DNA from: Gracilaria domingensis
Taxonomy: Eukaryota > Rhodophyta > Florideophyceae > Gracilariales > Gracilariaceae
Reading direction: 5' to 3'
Assembly (NCBI GenBank): GCA_022539475.1
Contig: VCMS01000199.1
Coordinates: forward strand, 37,706 to 101,705
Length of the DNA: 64,000 nt
The notes under the pieces were generated by a model. It saw nothing but the letters and a program-made list of their open reading frames with translations, made no database searches and was not told the DNA's origin. Numbering within the stretch: the first letter of the stretch is position 1; every line of letters starts with the position of its first letter. Positions 42,735 to 54,756 of the stretch are shown one piece after another. A program made the position numbers and the translations under genes.

Positions 42735-45110
42735 TTATTGATCATTTTCGATCTCAGAAAATGCGGATTCAATGATCACTTCCATGATGGCTTCGTCCTC
42801 ATTAATGTCGTCAGTGGTTGTCTCTTCGTTGGCATCCATCTCGAAGTACAACACGAAGTCGCCGGTGCTTGCCGGGTGAATCGTTGTAGGCTGTTGTGGC
42901 TGTGTGGGCGTTGAGTGATGAAGAGCCACGCTTGACACTTGCAGTTCAGCCGCTGCAGTAGCATTCGATCTCAATACCTTCCTACTACTGGGCCGTTTTC
43001 CCAAGTTGAATGCCCTATTACATGCGCAGAATATCATCTTCTCCACTTTAAGCGGATGAAGCCTGTTATGTGAGGGAGTTCGAACCCTCCCTTGCAAGCT
43101 GAAACTTCTTTCTACAGTTGAAGAAGACGGATTTACCGACAAAATGCGCAGAGCAAAGTCTCGCAACCACGGATTTCCATTAAACTGCATCCAACAAGCG
43201 ACAGGAATGTTCCTGAATGCTATCAGAGCTTCCCTTTCCTTGGGGTTATCGGCCTGCGCTCTCCACGACAACCGCGTGTAGCTGAACTCCTCGAACAACC
43301 GCTGAATAGCACCATCAACACCTTCTGCGCTGGGGAGCTTTTGCGTAGGAGGGAACACGTCGGATGCAACGTATGTCCGAATGTACTCGAGGAAATGCGC
43401 GTTATGCTCAGTGACGTCTTCGTTAAGGCTGCGAAGATCTAAAAAGTACGCCGCAAAATTTAGGGAGGTCAGTAAAGGAATCGTTCGAGAGTCCTCTTTC
43501 ACTTGAAGACGAAAAGATGTCACAACTTCGCCCTTCCGCTCTGCCGTATTAAAGGGAGTCAACGGCAATGCTCGAAGTTCTTGCTCGAGCTGTCTTGTTG
43601 CGGGGTACACTTCTGATATAATTGAGCTGTCATCATCAAAAATGCGGAGATATTGTCGCATGATCCTAAACATATAGTATAGCTCCAGACATTTCTCGAA
43701 TACGGAGTTGTCGCGAACAGTGGATTCGAAATAATCTCTCTTTTGCGGATTTCTGTTCCCATAGAGATTCTTATGGAAGTCAGGACAATCTACCAATTTT
43801 TGGTAGACGGGCTTACGTCTGATAAAAGAATGCAGCATTCCCTCGCAACATGCGAAGTGAGTGGCTGCCATTTTCATAGGCAAAACCGCAGTCCTAATCG
43901 GAAGGACTCTGCCATATTGATCCACCTCCCGATTTCTTGTCAAGTACCCTGTATTTCGAAGGTTGATGTTAAATTGATCCTTCAATTGTTTGAATCGTAA
44001 GTAGAGCTTCGAATGCTTCCTCAAGTCATTCACTACCCCTGATGCTGTAGATAGTATGTCACTTACCCATTGTAATTAACCAATTTCTTGCATTAAAAGG
44101 TTGGCGACGTGGGTCTCGTCCTGTCCAGCTAGAATATGATTGTGTCTCCTCACAATTTCCTCCTTGACTTTTACACATGAAGCGGTGCTGTTGCTCACAA
44201 CGCCACTGATGCGCGTCATATCTCCAAATTCCCGGAACACCTGGGTAACAATATCAGCATAGAGCGCCGAGTCGCAGCTGGCTGACCCAGTGTATACCGA
44301 GCGCAAAAAGTAGGTTTTCCTGGAACGATTCACGCCTGTGATAGTCAGGAGCACATTGACAACATTTTTCGAGTTGAAGTCTGTCCAGCCGTCGAAAATG
44401 AGCGTCCCATACGCTTGACGCAGAGTAGAGGTAATTGAAGACTTCACCGATGTCATTTGCTGCGTATAGTACCCTTCAATGTTCTTGCTCGCCATTTGCG
44501 CTATCGTGGGGACATGACGTTCGAAACGGGCGTCCAGAAGTTTGATGATTTCGACAAGTTCGTTTACGCCCTCCTTTCTACTCAGTGTGTTGAAAGGCAG
44601 CATGTGGTGGACGATTAATTTGGTTAGTAGGTCGTGGAGCCGAGAGATTTTGCGCGCAAAGTCGTGCTCCGTCTCGCCGATTTTCATGACACTTGCAGTG
44701 TTCGGTTGTCTACCTACGTTGAGGTTTGAATCTCTGCTCGCGATTGGTGCTTTTGCGTCGCTCCCTGCTTTGGATGGTGTGACGAGAATGCCAAAGCACT
44801 CCGAAGAAGACCCAATTTCTCGATATGCACGCATAGGAGCTGGTGATTTGAAGAGTCTTGTGAGTGTCTCAGTAGAAGTAAAGTCGCATTGCAAAAGATT
44901 CTGATCTAACTGCGTAGCGTTCATGTTTTGGCTTTTGCTTTGCCACCCGCAGCCGTTGAATGTGGTTAAGAAGTTCTCAGAGGACGATAATGGATCTGTA
45001 TCCTGCTGTAGAGCAAAGCATTCTGTGGGCCACCAACTGCGCTTTCGGCTGACTCTGCGGGAGTTCGATGACTGCGATTCGTGACGTGCGGAAGCATTAT
45101 TGCTAGACAT
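42735..45110 (-). pseudogene. hAT transposase, second copy, one in-frame stop
   Basis: Homologous along its whole length to the intact protein at 1866-4280, in the same block order: Trp-rich head with a Cys/His finger-like part, LIVHHMLPFNTLSRKEGVNE, YGTLIFDGWTDFNSKNVVN, VVSNSTASCVKVKEEI, and the dimerisation block NPSSSTVERSFSLQGRVR. The frame is open except for a TAA at 44076-44078, where the intact copy has Lys in LMQDMGKLVW and this one reads LMQEIG-stop. The two proteins differ at many positions, so these are two related families or old copies. No inverted repeats found by eye. Confidence 0.85.
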
Positions 45111-45799
45111 CCCTAGAGAGGGGCCCTTGTAAGTGTCCAGGCTTTGTGTGGGCCTTCGTAGGGTGGCAAGCGGCTGCGGGTGGCTCGTACGGCTTACTGA
45201 TGTGGAGCGAGAGTATTGAGTGTTTGGAGAGAAGGCTCAAAGAATGAAGACATGAAGCTTCGTAATATTTGCTACGGACGAGTGTGCGTTTCACTGGAAT
45301 GGCACAAGGCTTGCTGCACGCAAAGCTTCACGTATAAACTCTTTTCCGCCTCTCCGTGGCGCGTTTTTCCGGGACGCAATCCATTCTGTCAGCTGGTCCT
45401 GTCGGGACTTTAAAATCCGATTGGACTACGTGTCAGAATTATATTTCTGCTTGGTGGAGCCGGAGATCACAGCATGAATAGGCTTTAGTATGCAACGCAT
45501 ACTTCAAAAGTGGGCTCAATCATCTCAAAAACTTGAATACTATTCAGCGGGTAGGGACCGTTGTCACGGAAGAGACGGACGACGGTAACGCCCAATAAAT
45601 TTTCTCAGAGGCCTATAAAATTATTGAAGTTGTGTTTCCCTGGTATGGACCACTCAAATGGTTCTGAAAGAGTGTCATTCAAATGGAGGTTACCATTTCA
45701 ATGATGTGCTGTTCATAGTATTCGTTGTTTGAATGCAGTCAACGAATCATTCTTCCAATGCTAGAACTCATGTCGCGAAACACGTGCTGAGCGACGATG
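45111..45799. other. No gene seen; CATTCAAAT words at the right
   Basis: No credible frame. 45640-45750 contains several CATTCAAATG-type words like those at 40.1-40.7 kb, directly before the GC-rich PP2C fragment. Confidence 0.4.
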
Positions 45800-46690
45800 C
45801 GTGGCGACTGTGCCTTGCGCAACGGAGCGGCGCTTTGGCGCACTGACGTGGTACAATCGTGCGCCCCAGAGCGCTGCGCGCAGCGCCTCTGTGGTTCCCG
45901 ACGCCGTTGCGACGCACGGCATGTCGTGTTTGGGGCGCGCGATCTCGTTGGTGCCGGACGCAGTAGTACTGCTTCGTCTTGTGGGAGGGCGCGCACATTG
46001 TCTGGGGCCCTGTAGCGCTCTACGCCGTGCTGGACGGCCACTGCGGCGTGGTCACCACCGAGTTTGTGCGCGCGCGCGTCATCGCGGAGGTGCTGGGCGA
46101 CGAACGCTGGAATAAGCGCCTGTTTCCGAGCTGCGAGGAGGTATTGCAACATGCCGTTGTTGCTGGGCTGGAGGCCGTGCTGCTGAAGATGAGCGCGGAG
46201 CGGCGCATCTCCGACGGCACCGCCTTGTGCCTGCTGTTGTTTGTCAACAGCCTTCTGTTCGTTGCCAACGCGGGCGAAACTCGCATTGCTCGCCTGCGAG
46301 GACGGCTCGCATCCGGCCTTCTAGGCCTCGCAGAACGTCCGCGACGCACACGATCTCGAGCGCGTGCAGCAGGCGGGGGCCATCATATGCAACGGCCGCA
46401 TGCTCGGACCGGATGAGCACCTCGACGTCATGCGTGCACTCTGAGATCGCGATCACAAACTCGACGCAATCCGCGCCCTGTGAGCCGACCGGCACATCTC
46501 CAAGCAACACATGCAGAGTAACCACAGCGCATCCGATGGACTGTGGAATACAGACTTGTTGGACGAGCAGGAGCTGGCATCCATGGCGCTCAATGAAGTG
46601 CACACGGAGCCGCTGCCAGAGCGTGCACGAACCATTGTCAACGAGGCGTAGCGATTCAACTCTCGCGATAAAGACACCTTGATATTCCTT
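45800..46690 (+). pseudogene. PP2C-type protein phosphatase, decayed
   Basis: 45979-46320 reads ALYAVLDGHCGVVTTEFVRA, then ERRISDGTALCLLLFVNSLL and VANAGETRIARL, the metal-binding DGH motif, the DG.TA block and the VAN.G..R block of PP2C Ser/Thr phosphatases. After a shift near 46340 the frame gives NVRDAHDLERVQQAGAIICN, MRAL-stop-DRDHKLDAIRAL, SNHSASDGLWNTDLLDEQEL and NSRDKDTL, matching the later SRALGD, ASDGLWD and DN blocks. Key residues are altered (DGHCG for DGHGG, GETR for GDSR) and at least three stops occur. The piece is GC-rich, unlike the repeats on both sides. Confidence 0.75.
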
Positions 46691-47050
46691 CAACTCAACG
46701 TGTCACAGCAGCGGTACGCTGAGTATTTTCGTGCAACCGCCCACCATCAGCAGTTGCAAGGTGTGCGCGTCGACGACGCGCCGCAAGTTCCGCAGCAGTT
46801 CAAATGCCCTCACTTCGAGACTTCAGTGCCGCTGCAATTGAAGTCCTCTTCATCAACGAGCTCTTCATCAACAAGCGTCAAGCGTCGCAACGGCAAGCTG
46901 CCCGGCGTTAAATCTCTACTACGTCTTTTCCACGCGGGCAATTCTCGCTGAATGTGGACATCAGTACCTAACTCCTTTATAGCCATAAAACCTTTTGCAA
47001 CCTGTCTCTATGCTCCGATAGTCACGTCAGCTTATCATTATTTACAGCCT
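46691..47050. other. Short GC-rich tail and intergenic
   Basis: A 90-aa frame (46679-46951) with Ser-rich sequence continues from the PP2C piece (VSQQRYAEYFRATAHHQQ) and may be its C-terminal extension. No domain seen. Confidence 0.3.
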
Positions 47051-47052
47051 TA

Positions 47053-47821
47053 TCCTTCTCTTAGGCTTAATTCTGGACAGTTATGGACACTGCAAAAATC
47101 CAGTTTTTCAAATAATTTAGACATGAATTTCCATGCCTGTTTCTACCGTCTGCATCACTCCTTTCAATCGTTGGGCATAATTCTGTACACTGCCGAGGGT
47201 CTATGTTCGTGGCGCAGACTTTGTTTTGAACGTTAGAGAGGTCTGTAGTAGAGCCTGGGCACTTCGTATATGTTCCGTTTTGTTATTATTTTGTCTACTA
47301 CACTTGCATCCCGTAACGTTAATAAGCTATGGAAAGAACAATAATGAAAAGAACTAAATACCTGGGGTGACAAAAATGGTTCAATAAAACTTTTCTTCAG
47401 CTACTTTATGAGCTTCTTAAAATTTCATTAACGAGAAAACGTGTTGCTTCAAAGTGCCAAGAGACTTGTGCGTGCAACTTTTGACTGTAAGTTCTGCAAA
47501 GTGTTGCTTGTTTGCTACTTGTACAAAAGATAGCCATCAAGTGAGGGTCGATTTACACAAAAAATGTAGAAAATCATTTTAAAGCACCGTACTCTTCATT
47601 GTAACAAAGATATTTAATATTTTCGCCATGCCATAAGCCAAGTAGAGAGCTACATTATCTCAAAACGGAGCGATCTCACAACGAAGTCGTGAAAATTAGC
47701 TTCGCCCGGCTTCGCGGAGCGCTAAACATGGGCAGACCAAACTAATGTATTGCAATTAAATTTATTAGAAAATGTCCGTGTACAGAATTAAGCGATGTAC
47801 AGAATTGCCCGACGAGAAGGA
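47053..47821. mobile_element. MITE family member, copy B (empty site of the nested MITE)
   Basis: 769 bp, TCCTTCTC...GAGAAGGA ends, flanked by TA (47051-47052 and 47822-47823). It aligns with 10190-11159 apart from that copy's 198-bp insertion. It ends 12 bp from the stop of the prolyl-4-hydroxylase-like gene, so it could supply that gene's 3' end. Confidence 0.85.
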
Positions 47822-47833
47822 TATCCCCCAAAT

Positions 47834-49159
47834 CTACGTTGCAGTGGTCACACTCTTACGATAATCGCCACTCTCGTCCCGCAGCAATTCTGTCAAGTGG
47901 GCGCCAACTTTTGAGCGTTCAGCATCGTTTCCTGCTTTGCGCGTTGCTGCCTTATCCATGTCCGCGTCATTCCGAATTTCATACAACACCTGCGCATCTG
48001 ACGGTGATGGCGAAACGCTCACCTTGCTCTCCGCGCTCTTTATTCGCGCATCGCCCACGCGCGGCTTGTTCTTCAACCAGGAGCAATTCCGAATGTGCAG
48101 TTCAGCTACCAATTTGGTGAATTGTAGGATCGGCTGTGTTCTATGATGCACCTGCTGTGCCCTTTCTGTCATAGGATGAATAGTAAACCAGGTTAGCATA
48201 TCCTCTAATTGAGTTGTCACGCGCGTTTCATCAAGAGGGTGGTCGTCGACAGTACCACTGAACACGATGTCGGTTCCGCCATGTTCTGGGCTATGTAAAG
48301 TGAGCAGTGCCACGGCGGCACATCCGCAGCCCGCAAACGGTTCACTTGTATTCTTTGCTTCTCCGCTGTGGCACCATGATGCTTCCGATTTGATATGCGT
48401 ATGTCGGTCATAGCGACGAAAAACCAACTCCTCGACGTAGCGTTTAGAGGGCAATCCAATCAATCTGACGACCTTCCCCAAAAGTTCAGCAATGTCCTGC
48501 TCTCGTCACGAGAAAGCAAATTAGAATCAGTGATCAGCCCGACTGAAGACTACAATCAAAATAGGGCAAGACAAGTGCGTAACTATACTTACCGTGTGCG
48601 TGTCCTTCACATAGAGCACAGTTTCTTTTACATCGTTTGTGTCGAACAACTCTCCAGCAAACGCCGTTTCGGCCGCATTCGTTAACAATTGTACCTCGCC
48701 TTCATCAAGAACTGCCGACATGCAGAAAACTCTTGGATACTGCGATTGCACCTTGACACTGACACCTTTTCTGAGGTGATGTAAAGCACCGTAGTTGAAC
48801 GTAAGATGCTTGCGAGGTACGTCCCAAACAGAAGAAGATAAGCGTCCATCTTCTAGGTACGGACGTTTCTCATACCATGCGCAGATTTCGCCCAACTCGC
48901 AATGCGGTCGAACTTCATTTGCGATGTTCTGGACTTGGCAAACTATTTGATTGTGAAACTTTCCCAGCAGAATTCCTGCAATGAGAATGACGGTACTGTG
49001 CCATGGCAATAGTGTTGTACGGGACTTCGTGGGAATCTAGATGTTGTTCACCGAGGGAATTGTTGCTGGTCTCAAATGCTCCAGATTTGGTGCTTTCGTA
49101 CGCAGGAGGTCAGGATGTAGGCGTTGTCTTCGTGTAGCACCTCCGCGCTGATCTTTCAT
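47834..49159 (-). pseudogene. Prolyl 4-hydroxylase-like 2OG-Fe(II) oxygenase, one intron, one stop
   Basis: The reading frame starts at ATG 49159 (MKDQRGGATRRQ, a basic tail), meets TAG at 49037-49039, then gives a short hydrophobic anchor (STVILIAGILLGKF). In family style the ER-luminal domain follows: YPRVFCMSAVLDEGEVQLLT, then after a 90-bp intron YVEELVFRRYDRHTHI and CAAVALLTLHSPEHGGTDIV, matching the L.Y..GQ.Y..H and YL.DVE.GG.T.FP blocks of P4H. The expected H-x-D iron pair is not evident in HTHIKSE, so activity is doubtful even apart from the stop. P4Hs hydroxylate proline in secreted proteins using 2-oxoglutarate. The exons join in phase 0 and the total is 411 sense positions. Confidence 0.6.
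48503..48592 (-). other. Intron of the P4H-like gene
   Basis: The donor CACACG|GTAAGT is near-perfect. The acceptor keeping the frame is GACGAG|AGC; a nearby CAG at 48498-48500 is a better consensus but would shift the frame. This is the only well-supported spliceosomal intron in the window. Confidence 0.6.
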
Positions 49160-50259
49160 CGCGCTCAAGGTGCGGGACGCTCCCTGGTTCTTTTCAGATC
49201 GAGGTGGGGAAACTAGAACGATGCTGTTAGTGACAGCACATTGCGCATTTTAACCGATAGATAACGTAGTTGATATTTTTGGCGCCTTTTTTGGGCAATC
49301 AGATCGATCAGATCAGCGCCGTGACTGTATGCGGAATGGGAATTCATGTCTGGGAAAGCGCGCAGGCGTTGTGACATGCCTCGTTGCTTTTGACAAGACC
49401 ACATTCGGAAGGTATTATCTTTATGACCATTCTATTCGGCATGCTGGAAAGAGTATTTTGCAGCATATGACATGCTTCTAGTAACAAAGAGCATTGTATC
49501 AGCATGTTTGCCAGCGATAGAGCGTTGTAGTTTGCGAAAGCTGGCCATCAACAATACCTACCCGGATGGCCAGGATGATGGACGCTAATGTTCCCGAAGA
49601 CACGCTGCTCGCAAATCTGCGCTTCTTCAGGAACAACAGCTTGTTTTCCAGTAACGGAAAACACGTGATATAGTACGTGCCTTGGCAAAAGAACCCTGCA
49701 ATGAGGACTTTTGCTTGTGTCAGCGAAAGACACGACGCAGAAAGAAGAAGACACTGCGTGTTAACTGAGCGTTAATGCATTAATTTCGAAGAACATAAAT
49801 GTCGTTCACGGTGTGGAAGGTTCGCAGGCGACACTGGTATCGATACTCGGGTGAATCTGCGATTGGGATTCTCGATGGTGACGTGCTTGTGGGCCTGAGG
49901 AGGATGTCGAACAAGAGACGAACAGGCGGTATGCAATTGGGCTAGAACATGCGGCGGGGTTGCTGCTGCGCTGTAATATACGGATACAAGATGTACGTTT
50001 CAAAATGAAACTCGTACAAGCTCACTGAAACCGGTAGCAAGGCAAAGCAAAGGGATACGAGGACTAGTCAGGTGGGCATTCTCGAAGCGCTAGCTAGACC
50101 AGCGCCCATTCAGCGCAGTGTCGAAAGCGGAACTGACTTTGCGACATGCCTGACTCAGCGCGACACTGAAGCGCCAGAGAAGGTTGCGAGCAAAGTGTAC
50201 GTGCTCCCGCTTCACCAAGCGATCACGCTGATGTCGCACAAGCCAGACGAGCATCAAGC
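49160..50259. other. No gene recognised
   Basis: A 63-aa frame at 49404-49213 (-) could be an upstream exon of the P4H-like gene, but no good splice pair joins it. Otherwise no structure noticed. Confidence 0.3.
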
Positions 50260-51049
50260 ATGTACGCGGCGCCACACAAACGCACGTCGACGAAGTGCAC
50301 GACAGTTACGAAGACGCGCGCCCGCGCCGATTCCACACACGTAAAAAAAAGGCGGGTGCTGCTCGAACGAAAACGCACGCGGCCAGCAGGCGGACAAGGC
50401 GTTGCGCGCCATGTGCACGCGGCTGATTGGCCGCTTGTGGTTTCAAGCGCTTCCCGTCAACGAGCCCGCGCGGCACGCTTATTTTCACGCGCCTCTTCGC
50501 CACTGTCGTGCTCGCGCCCCGCGTGCAAGCTCATTGTGCGAGCACGTACCGCCCGCCAGCCCTTTCGCCTGGCCATACCTTCGACCCTCCGCCATTTCTC
50601 ATCTTCTACCTTCGCCGCCGTGATCACCGCTTACCCTCCCCTCATTGCTAACGCCTCTAAAAAGGTTTTGATTGATTCTTTCGCCGTCTCTGTGCGCTTG
50701 TCTTCCTTCCCACTCCGATCTTGGTTTCCCCACCGCCAACATTAGCGCCTTCAACATTGCAGGCCTTGCCGAGCGCGTCATGCGCAGCGTGGAACTGTCG
50801 CCCCCGCTGCTCCAGCGACGGTCGCAGCTCGTGAAGGCCCTCAAAGCGTCCATTGCTTCCACGCACAGCTCTTCGCGACCGTCCGACTACGATGTGCGCC
50901 CACCGTCAAGTCCGTCCTCTTCCTCCTCTGAAATAGATGCCGACTCCGTCTCTCGCCTGTCACTATACATTCACGAACCGCGCGCCCGGGGCGCGCAACT
51001 TGAAGAATATTATGAACACGAACCTCGTCCTATCGAGCTTCTAGAATAG
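50260..51049. other. GC-rich island with one plausible ORF
   Basis: 50672-51049 (+) encodes LGFPTANISAFNIAGLAERV and a Ser-rich tail ending in acidic sequence. The composition is protein-like, but no family is recognised; GFPTAN alone is too little to call a riboflavin kinase. The upstream GC-rich part opens on both strands by composition. Confidence 0.3.
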
Positions 51050-51454
51050 CTCAAGTCTGATCGTCTAGAGGGGTCTTACAACCTGCCGTTCATGTTGCGT
51101 GCGTTTTGTCTGGCGTTTCTGTTTGTCAGAAATGTTTCGGAGGACGGTTTTTGCACCTGGCCGAGTTCCATTTGTGTAACCGACCACTTCTATTACTCGC
51201 TATGACCATTTTGAGGCACATAGAGATAAGCACACTACCGAAAAGCTCTGTTTAAGAGCGTTCTATTGATGTTTTCGACTCACGTTATGGAGCTCTAGAA
51301 CGAAAGATATTTTAAATGACATTTCATGGTTTCGTTTCAGCTCCAAAAATGACTTGAAGAAGAAACCAAGATAATGGCATAGTACGTTTTGAACCGATAA
51401 CGCGGTCCACAGTACGTTTTGATTTTGACCCCATCGTGCCGAGCTCACGTCATT
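51050..51454. other. No gene seen
   Basis: Intergenic stretch before the DUF7869-like gene. No repeat or motif noticed. Confidence 0.35.
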
Positions 51455-53358
51455 ATGGAACCTGACCATCTCCTTTGCGACATCAAAGCAATTCAAGAAC
51501 GCGATGTAAATCACGCTGCAAACAATTGCATCCGGTTTCCCGATCGAAACAGCAGTCCAGATCTTGGCGACGAAGAAGGCCGCTTAGTTCCACCTACAAA
51601 CAAAAGAAACCATTCAGAACACACGCATTCACCCGATTCCGACAGCCGCACAGAGTACTACTCTTTGCATCATCATGCTCAATACATGGCAAAATGCACG
51701 TGCGACCCACAGTGTGGATTCGAAGAGAGCACCACGCTTGCCCTGAGCTTCGGATCCATGAACGAAATTGAGCGGGCGATCACGGTGAAAAGCATACTTT
51801 TGGCACTTGCGGCATCACCAGGACGGTACAACGAACTGCTTCCATCCACATTGAGAGCTACTAACCCGCCCAAACGAAGAAAACGAAATGGTTATACTAC
51901 TACAAGGCTAACTACGCAGTATGCTTTACGCGGCGTCAGTGTTTGTTTGAATGCGTTTGCAGCAATAACACATCTACATCCACGTACTGTAACCGGTTTC
52001 GCCAACACTGTTGTTTCAAAGCCATCATTTTCGATGCACACCAGTAGAGAACAGAAGAGAAGAAAAGGGCATCTGTCGGCTCAGTCGATGATTGCGTTGT
52101 ACTTCTTGCAAAGATATGGGGAAATTAATGCAATGGCCTGCCCTACAGGACGAGGTTCAGCAGAAGAAACTCCTGTTTTGTTTCTCCCCAATTCAACGAC
52201 AAAGACAATGGTTCACAACGAGTATAAGAAAGAATGGAATAACATCATGTCGGCATTTTTCGAGGAAACTGGTACTGCGCAGAAGCGCCCTGCACAACCA
52301 CTCGTTAAAGATTCTTTCTGCAGAGTATGGAAGAAGCATTGTTCTTTTCTTCGAATTATGAAAAGCGGAAGCAATTTTTGCGACACATGTACAAAGCTGA
52401 AGAATACAATAGAAATCACAGCTGACATGAATACCCGAGAAGCTTTTCGTAGCGCCCGTGAAAATCACAGATTAGATGCCGCTCATGAGTTTGCATTCTA
52501 CAAAGACCTGCACCGTGCAGCTCCTTCATGGGATGATCGGGCGCATTTCGTGTTTGATTTTGCTGAAAAGGTGCTTCTGCCCCATTTGCTCCGCCAACCA
52601 GGGCAGCTACATTTCGTCACAGGCTTGAAATTGATTTCCTTGGCGTTCATGTGAGCAATTCGAAAACAACTAGAATATATGGGCTTCCGGAAGGACATTG
52701 GCAGGGAAACAAGACTACGAACGAAGTGGAATCTATGTTGCACGAATCTATAGAACGTTACAAGCGGGAAAACACGAGTGTGAGGACGTTACTGTTTCAT
52801 GCAGGTAATAGTGCGTGTCAAAACAAAAACAAGTTTATGTTGTTTTGTTTAGCATGGAGAGTGTTTTCCGGAAAAGAAGATTCGATAACGCTGCACTTCT
52901 TGGTAGCTGGCCATACAAAGAACACCTGCGATGGGGCCTTTGGATTAGTGAAACGTAGACTTAAGGAAAGAAATGTGAAGTGTCCGGAAGATATGATGCG
53001 AGTAATTCATGATAGTTCTGAAAGCAACTGCGTCGTTTGTTCCACTGCAGTGCGATGGATCGAGTGGAAAAAGCTCTTGAGTTCATTCTTTACTGTTCCT
53101 AGCACGTTCAGAACTACCAAGTATCATGTATTTATGTTCAAGTCATCTGAACCGGGCATAATGACTGTGAAGGAGTATACTTCAAGCGCTACAGAGCACA
53201 AGGTGCGGTTGTTAAAGCCAAATGTTGAAACAAATTCTGTTATCACTACTACGTCTAGCGAAGAGCTGAGTAAGTTTACCGCGAGATGGATTGCCTTGTC
53301 TGACGTTCCGTCAGCGCAGGAAGCAAACAGAAGAGAATATCTCATAAAAAAGTTTTGA
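51455..53358 (+). pseudogene. DUF7869-like (RNase H-fold, transposase-like) protein, one frameshift
   Basis: ATG at 51455 opens a 399-codon frame with a variable head, LSAQSMIALYFLQRYGEINA, a Cys pair SGSNFCDTCTKLKN and FVFDFAEKVLLPHLLRQPGQ. Near 52626 (TTGAAATTG) the frame changes and goes on as LEIDFLGVHVSNSKTTRIYG, TLLFHAGNSACQNKNKFMLF, FLVAGHTKNTCDGAFGLVKR, ending at 53358. The order F-D-bearing strand, HADN-like block with QNKN, then GHT...D..FG is that of DUF7869 proteins, a eukaryotic mobile-element family with an RNase H-like layout. The usual Asp in the second block appears as Gly (HAGN). A single lesion separates it from an intact gene. Confidence 0.6.
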
Positions 53359-54003
53359 AGCGTTATTACGCGCATAACGACGAGATTGAGCAGGCTTACT
53401 TTGGGGATGGTGCTTGTTGGGAAGAAAGCTTATAAAATTGTTTGACATGTACCTCAAGAAGGAGTAGGTCGTTTTCCTTGTTTTAAAGTTCAATGACAAG
53501 CTCTGATCGATCTCTCCAACTTTCGTCTTTGGGTCCAGTAGGGCCAGAAAAATGTTTTGTACGATATTTCCAGTTCCCCAGAAGTGTCATAGCGAGTAAT
53601 TGAAGTGGTCGTTTACACATTTGCTACGTCACTTTGTTCAAGCACGCCGTTCGTTCGCTGTTTCTTAATTTGTTACTGCCATTGCCGTTTTTTGTGGCGT
53701 ACTTCATCACCAAGGGTATGCAGACAAGATGGCTTACCGTGCACCACACGCTTATTCTGCACGGCTTAAGCTGGTTGTAATTCTTCACTGTCATCGCTAA
53801 GCTGCTGTTCCTGGCACAGGTAAATCCGTGGTTTGGATTGATTCATCGCATGATGTTCGTGGAGATGGCACTCGAGCAGCACAGCTATGTACTGATCAAC
53901 CTGCTGCTGGATGAAGAGATTCACCTTCGTCGCATGCAACGTCACCACCAACGATTGCGCGCAGGTGGTTTAAACGAAAATTCCCGAGGACGAGCTGGAC
54001 CAG
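53359..54003. other. No gene recognised
   Basis: One frame at 53838-53960 reads FVEMALEQHSYVLINLLLDE then basic sequence; too short to call. No repeats noticed. Confidence 0.3.
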
Positions 54004-54756
54004 GTGGATCAAGATGCCCAATACGCTTCCGGAAACAGTCCAAACCACCCACAACCACTGGCAAACGGGGGCCATCCTGATAGTGATAGTGATGGTCAGT
54101 CGAACGTTGTTCGCAGGAGACGTCTCTCGCAACAGAAATTTGTCATCCAAGAAGATATGCGTGACGACACCCGCTACTTCCGTCGTTTCTCTCGCTCAAG
54201 GCATGCCTCGGAGCGCCTCTTAATTCCCCACCAGACTCTCCCGGGTCCTCTGGCGTCGGCCGTGACTCTGACTACAAGGCTAACCATGGTACGTTAATTT
54301 ATCTTTCAACTAATACTGTCTTTGGCCCTAACCCATGTTCTTCTCCAACACATGTCGTCTCTGCACTCCCCACATCTGTTCTGACACAGCTGACAAACGA
54401 GGAGGACGAAGATGAAGAATATGAAGACCTTGATGATGACGATTCCCCTTTGGAATCAGGTAGGTAGATAAGATCTCTGGCAAAGCGATCATCGTCTGGG
54501 CAGGCCAGTCGTATCAGAAGATTCGAGGCCAGTGACGCTGATGACCGCTTCGACGATGATAACGCATCTCCATCTGACTCTGACGTTGATTAGCTCATGG
54601 ATGGAACGCCTGCAAAACTTGCTGGGAAGCGCAGGCGCCGATCTTCGCAGGATCCGAAGAAACCACGGAGAACGAAGTCTGTCCGCGTCGATGATGCGTC
54701 TGTCTCTTGCAGATGCTAGTTTTTGGCGAGGGTCGTTCAGAAATTGGCAAGGGTAG
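54004..54756 (+). pseudogene. Acidic/basic low-complexity protein remnant
   Basis: 54004-54297 encodes HPDSDSDGQSNVVRRRRLSQ. Later frames give TNEEDEDEEYEDLDDDDSPL and DADDRFDDDNASPSDSDVD, then a Lys/Arg-rich stretch (AGKRRRRSSQDPKKPRRTKS). Stops and shifts lie between. Alternating acidic and basic patches suggest a nuclear protein, possibly the N-terminal region of a transposon DNA-binding protein. No fold recognised. Confidence 0.35.

Noticed and set aside
42570-45480. Terminal inverted repeats for the second hAT copy
   Set aside because: CAG/CTG candidates on each side do not pair beyond a few bases.
50741-50800. GFPTAN as a riboflavin kinase motif
   Set aside because: Only six residues match and the surrounding sequence is not kinase-like.
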